A stretch of DNA of 64,000 nt from Vigna angularis. Taxonomy: Eukaryota > Streptophyta > Magnoliopsida > Fabales > Fabaceae. Below the pieces are notes generated by a model. It was not told the origin of the DNA. It made no database searches and saw only the letters and a program-made list of their open reading frames with translations. This document shows, one piece after another, positions 31,041 through 42,326 of this stretch. A program made the translations under genes and the position numbers. Every line of letters starts with the position of its first letter. The stretch's first letter is position 1. The DNA is taken from assembly GCF_016808095.1 (NCBI RefSeq), contig NC_068979.1:12737501-12801500 (forward strand), in the 5' to 3' direction.

Positions 31041-34010
31041 ATGTTACCACCACATTTGAAGTATGTTTTCTTAGGAGAAGATGGAACTAAGCCAGTCATC
31101 ATTAGTAATTCTTTGCTTCCTGAAGAAGAAGAAAGGTTGGTGGAAATATGGAAAACCAACAAAGAAGCTATTGGGTGGTCAATCTCAGATCTCAAGGGTA
31201 TAAGTCCAAGTTACTGCATGCATAAAATAGTTATGGAGGATGACTATAGACCAAGTTCTCAACCACAGAGAAGGTTAAATCCAGTGATGAAGGAGGTGGT
31301 TAGAAAAGAAGTATTGAAGCTTCTAGAAGCTGGCATTATATATCTGATCTCTGATAGTGAATGAGTGAGTCCAGTACAGGTAGTGCCAAAGAAAGGTGGG
31401 ATGACATTAATCTATAATGAGAAGAATGAGCTTATTCCTACTCGGACTATTATTGGATGACGAATGTGCATTGATTATAGGAAGTTAAATAAGGCCACTA
31501 GGAAGGATCATTTTCCCCTTCCTTTTAAGGATCAGATGTTGGAAAGATTGGCAGGTCAGGCTTTTTATTGCTTCCTAGATGGATATTCTGGATACAATCA
31601 AATTGTGGTAGATCCAAAAGACCAGGAGAAGACAACATTTACGTGTCCATTTGGTGTATTTGCTTACAGAAAGATGTCATTTGGGTTATGTAATGCTCCA
31701 GCTGCGTTTCAAAGGTGTATGCAGGCAATTTTTGCGGATCTCATAGAGAAGTGTATTGAAGTCTTCATGGATGATTTTTCGGTGTTTGGAGATTCTTTTC
31801 AAAGGTGTTTGGTGAATCTGGATATTTTCCTCAAGAGATGTGTTCAAACGAATCTTGTGCTTAACTGGGAGAAATATCATTTCATGGTAACAGAAGGAAT
31901 TGTGTTAGGTCACAAGATTTCTGCTAGGGGGATTGAAGTGGATAAAGCCAAAGTAGAGTTCATTGAGAAACTTCTGATAACAGTTGAAAAACTGTTATTT
32001 TTATACTTAAAATTGACTTCAATTACAACCTTTATGTCTTAGAAATTAGCTTGAACTCATGATTTTGTTTTAGTTTTTTTAATAAGAGAGTTGAAGGTGA
32101 ATTTAATGGTTTTGTGCTAGATTCCCTCGATTTTGTAGGCTAATTAAATGGTTTGAAAGAAGAGTTGAAGTACCGAATGATTGGAATGCAGAAAAGTCAA
32201 CCAGAAACCAAAAAAGTCAACCAGAAAAGTCAACCAGTCAACCAGAATGCAGAAAGTCAACCAGAGTGTAGAAAAAGTTGCGACCGAGTGGCGCTGAGCG
32301 GTAATTTCCGCTGAGCGCCAGTTTTCAGGTGCCGAAATCATCGTTGAGGGGCAAAAACAACAGCTGAGGGGCAAAATTGAAGACCCGCACTTACCGGTGA
32401 GCGGCGTTTTTATGGGCCTTGGGCCACTTTTCTGTAATTTTTATGGGTTTGGACCTGGTTCCTGTTATTTTTATGTTCTATTTAAGGACTTGTATGTCCT
32501 AGGGATTGTATCTTTGGCTGGGACGAAACACAAACACACTTTTCACCCCTTGGGGGTAGAATTGGAGATGGTGACAACTCTCCTCTTCTCTTTCTCGGGT
32601 TTTTCTATCTCTTCCATTCTTTCATTCCATTGTTCATCTAGTTCTTCCATGATGATGGAGAACTAAACTTATTTTGTTGTTGGGAATCATTGTAAATCCT
32701 TATAAACTCTCTTGTATGGAATTTGTTCTTCAAGATCATTTTTATGATACATGCTTTCTTTCATTAATAGTTAGGGTTTTTCCTCTTTGCTCAAAGCATG
32801 CATTATTTAACTCATTCGATGTCATGATTATTGGTTTTGTCGATATGGACACATACGAGGAAATCTAGATCTAGGGAATCTCTCCCAACAGTATATTACA
32901 AACCTAGACATAAGAGTATGATAGTCGGTTGCCTTTAAGCTTCTATTCACTATAATGCATGATTAATTGCTAGGGAGACAAGACATTGTAAACTAGTGGT
33001 TATGATTAGGCTTTCTTCGCCGAGACATCGGGTTTAAAGTAATTTAGAAAGTGACATTAACATTAATGAAAAGAATGATGAATTCCTGAATACAAGAGAG
33101 TGGATAGGATGAAATTGATAAACCCAACAACATATTCATCCATATATTTCAATTCACGTGTTTTGTTTCTTCTTGCCCATTGATCATCACATGCATATAT
33201 ATTTACTTTTCAGTCTTTTGCATTTGAAACTTACAACAAATTGTGCACAAGTCTTAATTAATCAATAAATCACATAACTGTCTAGGTCGTGAGTCCTTTG
33301 CGAGAACGATACTTGGTCTTACCAGGTTTATTACTTGATACGATTCGGTTACACTTGCCGAAGGGTTAACAAGTTTTTGACTCCGTTTTTGAGGATTGAA
33401 AATTTGTTCATCAACTTCCACCACCAACAAATGTGAAGGGAATTAGAAGTTTTTTAGGCCATGCTGGGTTTTATAGAAGATTTATTAAAGACTTCTCAAA
33501 GATTGCCAAATCATTGAGTAATTTGCTGGTTAAAGATGTACCTTTTGTGATGAATGAAGAATGTTTAAAAGCTTTTGACATCTTGAAAAGAAAATTGATC
33601 TCGGCCCTAGCGATTGTAGCCGCAGATTGGAATCGAAATTTTGAATTGATGTGTGATGCTAGTGATTATGCAATAGGTGTTGTGCTGGGTTAGACAAAAG
33701 AGAAAGTATTTCATACTATCTATTATGCTAGCAAGGTTTTGAATGAAGCTCAATTGAATTATGCCACCACAGAAAAAGAATTTCTTGCTATTGTGTATGC
33801 TTTGGAGAAGTTTAGACCTTATCTCATTGTTCTAAAGTGATCATCTACAGAGATCATGCAACTATAAAGTATTTGCTAAGCAAGCCGGATTCTAAGCCGC
33901 GAATGATTAGATGGTTTCTTTTACTACAAGAGTTTGATGTGGAAATCTGTGACAAGAAGGGAAGTGAAAATGTAATAGCTGATCACTTATCTAGGTTGGT
34001 TAACAGTTAA
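31041..34010 (+). pseudogene. E2 reverse transcriptase and RNase H, interrupted
   Basis: RT: LPPHLKYVFLG, YRPSSQPQRRLNP, EVLKLLEAGIIY, VQVVPKKGG, MCIDYRKLNKATRKDHFPLP, FCFLDGYSGYNQI-like segment, FGLCNAPAAFQRCM, and the catalytic FMDD at about 31767-31778. Both early stops are TGA where the family has Trp (SEWVSP, GWRMCIDY). A solo LTR splits the gene after KVEFIEKL (TSD ACTTC). It resumes at about 33419 with PPPTNVKGIRSFLGHAGFYRRFI, then the RNase H start FELMCDASDYAIGVVLG and [24 protein letters not shown] at 33691, a stop near 33838 and frame changes ruin the rest of RNase H. Confidence 0.9.
31975..33413 (+). mobile_element. Athila-like solo LTR in E2 reverse transcriptase
   Basis: 1439 bp with perfect TSD ACTTC (31970-31974 and 33414-33418). 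Starts TGATAACAGTTGAAAAACTG (terminal hairpin) and ends TTTGTTCATCA. Five AGTCAA/TTGACT cores at 32194-32262, a GC palindrome block at 32284-32410 and a TATA-like TATTTAAGG near 32489 lie in order. Near the end it contains AGTTTTTGACTCCG, a decayed primer-site copy within the LTR. Confidence 0.93.
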
Positions 34011-34061
34011 GTTACAAGCAATGAAGCTGAAATATGGGAATCTTTCTCAGATGAAACACTC

Positions 34062-35306
34062 ATGTATATCCAACAAAGGCCGTGGTTTGCTGATATGGCT
34101 AATTTCAAAGCTGTAGGAGTAATTCCAGAAGATCTTAATTGGCAACAAAGAAAAAAAATTTTACATGATGCCAAGCAGTTTATTTGGGATGATCCATACT
34201 TGTTCAAGATTGGAGCTAATAACCTTCTGAGGCTGTGTGTGACAAATGAAGAAGTAGAAGGAATTCTCTGGCACTGTCATGATTCACCTTATGGGGGACA
34301 TTTTAATGGAGAAAGAACAACAACAAAAGTTCTCCATTCAAGATTTTATTGGCCTACCATATTTAAAGATGCTCATAATCATGCCAGAAATTGTGATAAA
34401 TGTCAAAGGACTGGGGCTATTTCAAGACATTATGAGATGCCATTACAAGGCATTTTAGAGGTTGAAGTCTTTGATTGCTGGGGTGTTGATTTTGTGGGAC
34501 CCTTTCCACCATCTTTCAACAATGAATACATATTGGTGGCAGTGGATTATGTGAGTAAATGGGTGGAAGCTCTCGCTTGTCCCAAGAATGATGCTAGCTC
34601 TGTGATTAAATTTCTGAAGAGGCAAGTTTTTTCACGCTTTGGAACTCCAAGAGTACTTATTAATGATGGAGGATCTCATTTTTGTAACTTTCAGCTTGCA
34701 AAAGTACTCAAACATTATGGTGTGAGACATAAGGTGGCTGCACCTTATCTTCCACAGACAAATGGGCAAGCTGAGGTGTCTAACAGGGAGATAAAGAGGA
34801 TTTTGGAGAAAATAGTTGCTTCGTCAAGAAAGGATTGGTCATAGAAACTGGATGATGCTCTCTGGGCATATAGGACGACAATGAAGACATCTATGGGTTT
34901 ATCACCTTTTGAGCTAGTCTATGGGAAAGCATGTCATTTGCCAGTGGAGATTGAGCATAAAGCTTTGTGGGCTCTAAAATTTTTGAATTTTGATCCCTCA
35001 GATACTCAAAATAAACGCAGAAGGCAGATATTGGAGCTTGAAGAGATGCGGTTGCATGCATATGATTCATCCATGAATTACAAAGAAAAGGTAAAATTCT
35101 ATCATGACAAGAAGTTGATAAAAAGAGTTTTTAATCCAGGGCAGCAGGTGTTGTTGTTCAATTCACGTTTGAAGTTGTTTCCATGGAAGTTGAAGTCAAA
35201 GTGGTCAAGACTGTCCATAGTGAAGGAAGTGTGTCCTCATGGAGCAATTGAATTAATAGATCCAGCTGCTAGTGATCCACAGAGAAGTTGGGTAGTGAAT
35301 GGTTAA
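34062..35306 (+). pseudogene. E2 integrase
   Basis: The zinc-binding HHCC module is visible: H-x-H in [13 protein letters not shown], then CDKCQ about 30 residues on. The catalytic core has [12 protein letters not shown] (first Asp), INDGGSHF (second Asp) and [12 protein letters not shown] (Glu), followed by [24 protein letters not shown] in two parts. The C-terminus has [26 protein letters not shown] residues and KSKWS, ending near [10 protein letters not shown]. One in-frame TAG (about 34842) replaces a Trp codon. Product: DDE integrase of the Athila lineage; the ATG at 34062 lies within the RNase H-integrase linker and is not a true start. Confidence 0.92.
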
Positions 35307-35380
35307 TGTCTCAAGCACTATTTGGGAGGAGAAGTGGAATGTCTCTCAACAGTTATGAAGCTGAGGGATCCATGAGCTTA

Positions 35381-35430
35381 TTGGGTCAAGCTAGTGACGT
35401 TAAACAAGCGCTTACCGGAAGGCAATCCAG
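35381..35430 (+). promoter_or_regulatory. Post-stop conserved motif, E2 copy
   Basis: TTGGGTCAAGCTAGTGACG followed by TTAAACAAGCGCTTACC and GGAAGGCAATCCAG. It follows TGAGCTTA, in the same position after the polyprotein stop as in E1. Confidence 0.7.
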
Positions 35431-36107
35431 TTTTCTAAACTTACCTTTATTTTATGAACTTATTTGTTTTAGAATTTTTTGAATAGGTTGACAAATCGTT
35501 ATTTTTATACTTAATTTTGACATCAAAAACACCCTTTATGACTTAGAATCTAGCTTGAAATCATGCTTTTGCTTAAGTTGTGGAAATAAGAGAGTTGGAT
35601 GGATTTTATGCTTGGTTTTCGTTGTTTTGGCAGGAATTTAGAGGAATTGGATGAAAGAAGTTGAAGTAGCAAGGAGTTGGACTCATGAAAGGAAGGAAAA
35701 TTGCACAAAAGAAGAATCGCAGCTACCGCTCAGCGCCATTTCACTGCTGAGCGCCAAGCTTGCTATTGAGTTCTCTGTCTGACGCTTAAGCGCCATCGCT
35801 GAGGGCTAATTCAAATATTTTAGTCACCGCTGAGCGGCATTTCTGTCACGCCCCGATATTTTATCCTGAGAGGGTGACACCGTTTCTCAAAACACAACAC
35901 TGCTTTTCCAAAAGCATGCGGAAGCGTAAATTTTAAAATAATTTCAAAACTAATATCGTCTGATACCTTTCATTGAAATCTACATTTCAAATTGAGTTTA
36001 AACCAAATAATTTTAATCTCCAATCCAATTAAGAAAATTAAACATATGCAGTTCTAACAACATAAGAACTTTCCAAATGCATTTGCTTTTCGGTAGCCTG
36101 ACTCATA

Positions 36108-36170
36108 AGAACTCCATGGTTAAGCGTGCTTAGCCTGGAGTAATTCTAGGATGGGTGATCTTTTGGGAAG
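36108..36170 (+). promoter_or_regulatory. 5S rRNA-like block in the 5' LTR
   Basis: AGAACTCCATGGTTAAGCG, TGCTTAGCC, then GGATGGGTGATCTTTTGGGAAG correspond to the 3' half of plant 5S rRNA with the Pol III A box (TTAAGCGTGCTT) and C box (GGATGGGTGACC). Such blocks define Cassandra LTRs. Not a functional 5S gene: the 5' half is missing. Confidence 0.85.
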
Positions 36171-36484
36171 TTTTCCCGGAAAGTGTGCGAGTGAGGACAA
36201 AGCACACTGGAAAGCTTTGTGGTGATCTGTGGGGGCAGTCGATGGTCCCTGTGAGATGGTATCAGAGCCTAGCCTCTCCCAGTACGGTGTGGTTCGAGGA
36301 CGAACCAGACAGAAGCTGGTGGGCAGAGTGGAAGGGGTACATGGACGAATCGAACATACACCGGAATGAGAGGGATCTGGAGACTGTGTAGGTATGGGAC
36401 TATACAGTTGAAGGATAGCTTAAAGGAATTGATTTGACTACTCATATCACCAAATGCATTTGCTTTTCGGTAGCCTGACTCATA

Positions 36485-36547
36485 AGAACTCCATGGTTAA
36501 GCGTGCTTAGCCTGGAGTAATTCTGGGATGGGTGACCTTCTCGGAAG
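36485..36547 (+). promoter_or_regulatory. 5S rRNA-like block in the 3' LTR
   Basis: Second copy, with GGGATGGGTGACCTTCTCGGAAG, closer to the canonical C box than the 5' copy. Confidence 0.85.
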
Positions 36548-37136
36548 TTTTCCCGAAAAGTGTGCGAGTGAGGACAAAGCACACTGGAAAGCCTGGTGGT
36601 GATCTGTGGGGGCAGTCGATAGTCCCTGTGAGTTGTCGGGACGTTACAATTCCTACCGCTGAGCGCTGTTAACTTGGGCGTGGGCCAATTTTCTATATTT
36701 GTAATAAACTATATAAGGGTTTAGTCGACCTAGGGTTGATATCTTTGGACAGAAAGAGGCGAAGTTACACTCCTTTCATCCCTCGGAGTTGGATTTTGGA
36801 TGCGGAAGCTCCAATCTTCAACTTTTAGGGTTCTATCTTTCATTCTTTTCATTATTTTCATCTAGTTTCACCATGTTTATGGTGAACTAATAAATCTCCA
36901 TTGTTGTTGGGGAAACGATGTAATCCTTTTAAACTCTCATATATTGAATTGATTCTTGATTATATATGCTTTACTTCATTAATTGTTAGGGTTTTTTCTC
37001 TATACTCTATGCATGCTTTGTTTAACTCATTCAATTGCATGAACATTGATGTTATCAATATGGACACATATAGGTAAATCTAGAACTGAGGAAATTCTCC
37101 CAGAAGCAATATTAGCTAGACATAGGAATAGGATCT

Positions 37137-38050
37137 GAAGACTTCATGCTTTCATAGCAACAATAACGAACACTTTTGAACCTGATACAAAAATCTAAAG
37201 TGATAACAACATTGATTCAATGCATACTCAAATTAATTTTGTTGGCTCTATCAACATCTATTTAAATGGTAACCATGGAGGTAAAATTTACTCCATTAAT
37301 GGTTTTGGCAAAAATAAAGGTGGTTGGATTCTTGAATCTAGGGCAACAGGTCATCTTGCTGCTTGGATAATTTTTGTTTTGTAATCCTGTTACGCCTATC
37401 ACTGTTAAGCTCCCTAATGGAAAATGTGTTAAAGCTACCCATAAAAGAGTTGTTAAAATTAACAGAAAAATTCTTCAAGATGCTTTATACATACCTAATT
37501 TTGATTACTACCTGATTTCTATATCCCAATTGGTTTCCAGTCATAACATTCAACTTTTCTTCTCTTCAAAATCTTGCGTAGTTGATGTTGAAGCTGGGTT
37601 ATATGTTGTGTTTGCATAATACTCTTTCCTATTGCTTGAATACTATTGCTCTAAATAATGTCTCTGACATATGGCATCTGAGGATGAGGCATTTGTCTGC
37701 TGAAAGACTTGAGATAGTGAAAAAGAAATATCATTTTATTAGCAATACAAATGACTTTGTTTGTAACACTTGTCATTTGAAAAAAAAACTTCCTTTTGCT
37801 TATAGCAAATCTAGGACAAATACAAGTCTGATCTTGTACATGTGGATATTGAGGACCATGTTCTAGCATTTTTATGAATGGTAACATATTTTTTTAATTG
37901 TTGTTGGTGATCACATTCGTTTTACTTGGGTCTTTCTTTTCAAAAACAAATATAAAGCTAGAAAATATCTGATTGATTTTGTTAAGTATGTTGTGACTCA
38001 ATTTCAGAAAACTAATAAAGGTATTAGATTTGATAATGGTGTGAAATTTA
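37137..38050 (+). pseudogene. Copia protease/integrase fragment
   Basis: Starts where the E2 3' LTR is cut. The frames contain KNKGGWILESRATGHLAA (copia protease region, the usual D-S-G-A-T-x-H now ESRATGH), VTPITVKLPNGKCVKATHK, ALYIPNFDYYLISISQL, IWHLRMRHLS (GAG-pre-integrase, HxRxxH-like), CNTCHLKKKLPFAYS and the start of the integrase core, VVGDHIRFTWVFLFKNKYK ... IRFDNGVKF. Several stops and frame changes; no LTRs are attached. Confidence 0.8.
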
Positions 38051-39297
38051 ACTAAGTAAAACAACTTCTTTTGCCTTAAATTATAGAATCAGGAGTAGAG
38101 AAGTTAGAAAATATGGAATTTGATATGTTTGTAAAGCTTTTGCAGGTAAATTCAAGAAAATCAAGGGGATGGCATTGGGCCTCAAAGTTAACATTGAGCA
38201 CTGTAAGATAGTTTAATAAAGATTCAAATGTGAGCCTTGCGGGTTAAGCAATAATATTGGCGCTGAGCCTCACAGAAAAAACTTTCATTGCAAGAAACCT
38301 CAAGTACCAGAGTTGGCAGTTGAGTCTCAAAAGAAAACTCTCATAGAAAAGAAAGTTCCATTGTTGACCACCACACCAGGAGCTCAAGCTAAAAGGAAAC
38401 CCACCTAGAAACCTCCATAGTTGACTAACATCATTGAGCTAAAGCAGCATGTTTAGCATTGCTATGTTATTTGTATGTTGATTGTACACTAACTTTGCAA
38501 TTTAGTTCTAGAGTTCTTAGGACCAATTGTAATATACTTAGAGAGAGAACCATGGGAGGAGGATAAAAACTCCTTATGTTTGTTCTAGGATTCACTACTA
38601 TGAACAACTAAACTCTTCTTTGTTGGCATTTCGTGTAACTTCTCTAACTTTCTAACTGAATACAATTCAATATGTGTTATGTTCTTACTTTACATATTAT
38701 TTATTCGATTTGCTTTTGATGCTTTGATGACTTGATCAATCATTTTACTTCATCACCTTAAATTAAGTGGAAATTGGTTTAAGTTTAGAACCAATCGAAT
38801 CTCATAATGCTTGTTACATGCTAGAAATAAATCTAAGACTTTAGGTTCTAAATGCTAGGAATAAATTTAGAATTACCGCAAAGAGTACTCCTAAGAAAAC
38901 TAAAATAGTGAACATAATGTATAGAGAATTAATGACAATCTAGTAGAAGAAGAGGAGTTAAGTTCAATCCCAATATCTTAATCGGCATCACTTATTCTTA
39001 TATTAATAAAATTTGTTTTCAAACTTATTCTTGTATTAATAAAATATGTTTTCAAACTGTCAAACTTTATTAGTGCTTTTCACAAATTCAGCTTGATCAT
39101 ATATTACTGTTTTGTTAAACCATATCCTGTGGATATGACCTTGTTTACAATTGAACTAGTACATTTGTTGAAAAAAATTATATTCTTAACGAACAATCAA
39201 CAAAACTCCTCCGAGTATAGACAATAGTTCTAATCAGGATAGGTTTGCAAATTAAACAACCCTCTTTATGACTTGAGACAAGCCAATAGATAATAGT
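38051..39297. other. Unassigned segment with degenerate LTR-like stretch
   Basis: 38050-38470 reads in part like a short cysteine/basic protein fragment (FKCEPCGLSNN, then VPELAVESQKKTLIEKKVPL) that I do not recognise. 38560-39200 has landmarks of a diverged gypsy LTR (GAACAACTAAACTC, TTTGTTGGC, GAAATAAATCTAAGAC, CCTGTGGATATGACC). No termini or TSD can be given. Confidence 0.4.
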
Positions 39298-39543
39298 TTG
39301 AAAATATTTCTTCCTTTCTCATTTTACAAGGTTATACTAGATCTAGTGTTGTTCATTCTTTGTTTCTTAAAAATTTTGGAAACAATAACATTATTGCATT
39401 CAAAATTAACTAGTGGTGACATAATTTTAACTGGAAATAGTATGATGGAAATAGAAAAATTATCTCATCTCCTTGATAAAGCTTTCAAAATAAAGAAACT
39501 TGGAGATTTAACATATTTTCTAATTGGTTTTAGAGGTGGCTAA
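39298..39543 (+). pseudogene. Copia reverse transcriptase fragment
   Basis: The end of the frame reads DIILTGNSMMEIEKLSHLL, then FKIKKLGDLTYFLIGF, the copia RT stretch just after the YVDD box (usual form: ...GNSxxEIxxLKxxLxxxFxIKDLGxLxYFLGIE). About 45 codons are convincing; the catalytic YVDD itself is not preserved. Probably part of the same old copia as 37137-38050. Confidence 0.7.
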
Positions 39544-40544
39544 AAAATAAAACTAGAATTCCATAAAGATGTAAGAATGGTGGATTGGGCACCAACTATT
39601 ACTCTCATGAACCACAAGTTTACTACTAATATTGGAGAAATTGTTGACAATATTTTTGATCTCCAGAAACGAAACCAAAAACTTGTTGATGGATCGGCAA
39701 GTGTACCGAATCGCACAAGTAATATAAAATGGTAAGACTAAGTATCGTATCCCAGAAGACTCTCGGCACTAAACAATTGTGTGATAATTCAATTAATTAA
39801 GACTTAAAAGAAACGAGATCATTGGTTTAAAATGCAAAGACAGAAAATTAAATATGAATGCAAATTGATCAATAATAGAGTAACACAAAGATGAACGGAT
39901 GTTGTTTAATATAAGATGAATATGTTGTTGGGATTAGATTTCACCAAGTTCCCTCTCATGTATATAAAAATTCCTCTTTATGCATTAATGTTAACCTCAC
40001 TCACTAAAGTACTTAGAACCCAATCCCTTGGCGCAATAAGCCTGCCTTAATTCCTAGTTCGTGCAATTCCTAGCGTTCCTAGAAAATTAAGTCGGAAGAT
40101 CAAGAGCTTAAGACGACCAAGTACTCATACCCTCATCCCTGAGAAATATTACCCTTGGGAGAATTCAAATAGAACCTGAATTGTAAGGAACCTTCCGGCA
40201 CTCATGCAATTCATAAATCATGCAACTAAATGAGTTAAATAGAGCAAGCATTAAATAGAGCAAGCATTAAAACAGATGAATTCCCTAACAATTAATGAAT
40301 AAAGCATATATGATTAAGAATCAATTCAAATACATGAGAGCTCACAAGGTTACATCATTCCCCAACAACAAATAGAGTTTAGTTCCCCATAGACATGGAG
40401 AAACTAAATGTACAATGGAAAAACATGAGATAGTAAAACCCTAAGAGTAGAAGAGGAAGCTTCTGCCTCCAGATCCGCCTTCAGAGAGTAGAAGAGTGTG
40501 CTGTTGTGTTGCTCCAGCCAGAGATACCAAACATAGAGCGCTGG

Positions 40545-42326
40545 TGATGAGTGATGCGGCTGTCGCGGCCCATACAAATTTGATGTTCATAAAAGAATGC
40601 AGTATAGTGCTAGGAAGTGACTCCAAGGTCGTCTCTCAAGGACCAAATGTGGTTCGAGACTTAGATCAAACACATAGTGGGAGGTTTTGAAAGTCTTTTT
40701 ATGCTTAGAAATGAACTAAATTAAAACACAAATAAGTAGAGCAGAATAAACACAAGAACAGTCCAGGAGTCTCAAAGAAGCAATGTAATTTCGCTAATGA
40801 CCAACCCAACTTACTTAAGCTAACATTACAACTAAAATTTCACAACCAAACAAAATAAACAACATTAAAGTGAATGAAAATAGTAAACCGAACAATCCTA
40901 AAACAAACAATGCACACCAGCCGGCTAACTAAATTGGGCTTAAAAAAATATGGCATGGTTAATAAAAGGAAATAGAACGAGTGGCATTAAATATGCAAGC
41001 ATTGGAACAGGGAACAAATTTGTGAATAAAAGCACCTCCCGGTGATAAAAGAACTACCATAATAGACCGAGCGGTCTATCCTGAGCAAATTGCTTCAGTT
41101 GGGAAGCACCGTGTAGCAAAAATGCACTTCATTTTTCAGCCTATTAAAATGAACCTCTTGAGCTAAATAATTGAATTGCTGATTGAAGACATCCACCAAC
41201 GCATATCATTCACGGAAGAAACACGCGTGCACCAGCCAAATGAAATCACCGCTTCATGCTTTTCCCAGGCCGTGAATCACCGTTCTTCCTCCAGCTAAAA
41301 CGAACTCACGCCTCCTATTCCTTGAATAACCGCTTCTGCTTCTAGAGAAAAAAAAAACTAATTCCGCGTGCTGTTGGAATGCTTTAAACGAAAAGCTTTT
41401 GAACTCTCCATTCCCACATCACCGTGTGCACTCTTTGCTGGACGTTACCTTCTGGTCGTCCCTTTTGAATCAGCGTTTGCGCCTCTTGCTGAACGTACAT
41501 TGCGTGCACACCAATGTTGCTCTTTCATTGATGAAGCACCCTGCTTTCAAATGAATCACCACTTCCTCCTCCCGTAAACGTGCTTATCCTCTTCTCTAAA
41601 AGAAATATGGAAGCATTTGTGCTGCTGCAGTAAAAATAAATCGAGAATTTCTTCGAGCTCCACTTTCCGTGCCACCCCTTCATCCATAAACCACCGCATC
41701 CTATTCTCTAGAAAAATGAATCATCCCCCTTTTCCAAGGATCATCGAATGCGAGAAGAGATTGTATAAACGTGCACAAAACCAAATGAAAATGCAATGAG
41801 AATTCAGCAAAAAGAATAAACGTCAGTTCTTCATTCATTCCATTCAAAACAGCGTTCAAAAGCCGAGAGAAAAAAAACTAGTAACAAGTGGCGGCTCCCC
41901 TTTCCTAGGCCGTGAGTTCCATTTTATGAGGATGGGGTCCACACAAAAAATCCTAGGGTGCCAAGTCATCCAACCCTACTTTTGGGCCTAGTTCATTTTG
42001 CCAAAAATTGGCTCAATCTACAAAAGTTAATCCAAAAACATTCTACACTACTAAATTACAATTTAATTAATTCTAAAATGTCTATGTGAAGAGTCTTGAA
42101 TTTATTTGGCAGTCTTCCTGATGTCCCAAAATGTATCTCCAAAATTTTTCTTACAATCAATGATGAAAATAATTAGCTCAGATAACTCAAATTAATTAAA
42201 ATAAGAATTTCTGGTTAAGTTAAGAATAGTTAGCAAAAACGGAAAAATACCAGACATTTAAGCACAATTCCCTAATTAATTCTAGCACAATAAACTAGGT
42301 GAAGTCAAGAAAATATTGACTCATCA
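40545..42326. mobile_element. Possible LTR or LARD-like unit inside the E4 LTR
   Basis: Ends are inverted: TGATGAGT at 40545 and ACTCATCA at 42326, 1782 bp. The start has GGAAGTGACTCCAAGGTCG and TCTCTCAAGGACC, a block I associate with large non-coding plant LTR elements. No coding capacity. Flanking 5-mers GCTGG and ATGGG do not match, so a TSD is not shown, and the unit may be only one LTR of something larger that reaches about 43030. Confidence 0.45.

Larger units (their letters stand above)
35844..36648 (+). mobile_element. Cassandra-like TRIM with a chimeric 5' LTR
   Basis: TSD ATTTC/ATTCC (one mismatch; the uninterrupted target is seen at 27633). The right end ...GGGACGTTACA and both 5S-like blocks identify a Cassandra-type TRIM. 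Primer site TGGTATCAGAGCC at 36257-36269. From 36073 the 5' LTR matches the 3' LTR, but 35844-36072 (TGTCACGCCCCGATATTTT...) has no counterpart in the 3' LTR and looks like the start of another gypsy LTR. The 5' LTR has lost its last about 16 bases (GTGAGA runs straight into the PBS) and the 3' LTR lacks the usual TGTGACACCC start. Confidence 0.75.
27271..37136 (+). mobile_element. Athila-like element E2, gag-pol containing, 3' truncated
   Basis: 5' LTR, tRNA-Asp primer site, gag, protease, RT, RNase H and integrase remnants in the usual Athila order, then a post-stop motif and a 3' LTR that breaks off at about 37136. It is the only element here that keeps the full set of pol domains. No ORF2 is present between the integrase and the 3' LTR. 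Secondary insertions: solo LTR 31975-33413 and a Cassandra-like element 35844-36648. Its right TSD is lost. Confidence 0.9.
35480..37136 (+). repeat. E2 3' LTR, interrupted and truncated
   Basis: Starts as TGAATAGGTTGACAAATCG, a mutated form of the usual TGATAACGGTTG start, and follows the 5' LTR closely (ACTTAGAATCTAGCTTG, TTGGATGCGGAAGCTCC). It stops near 37136 at GACATAGGAATAGG, about 0.47 kb before the expected end. The Cassandra-like element 35844-36648 is nested in its GC block. Confidence 0.85.

Noticed and set aside
36108..36547. 5S rRNA genes
   Set aside because: Only the 3' half of 5S rRNA with internal promoter boxes is present, with changes, twice in LTR positions beside a primer site. 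This is the Cassandra LTR signature and not an rRNA array.
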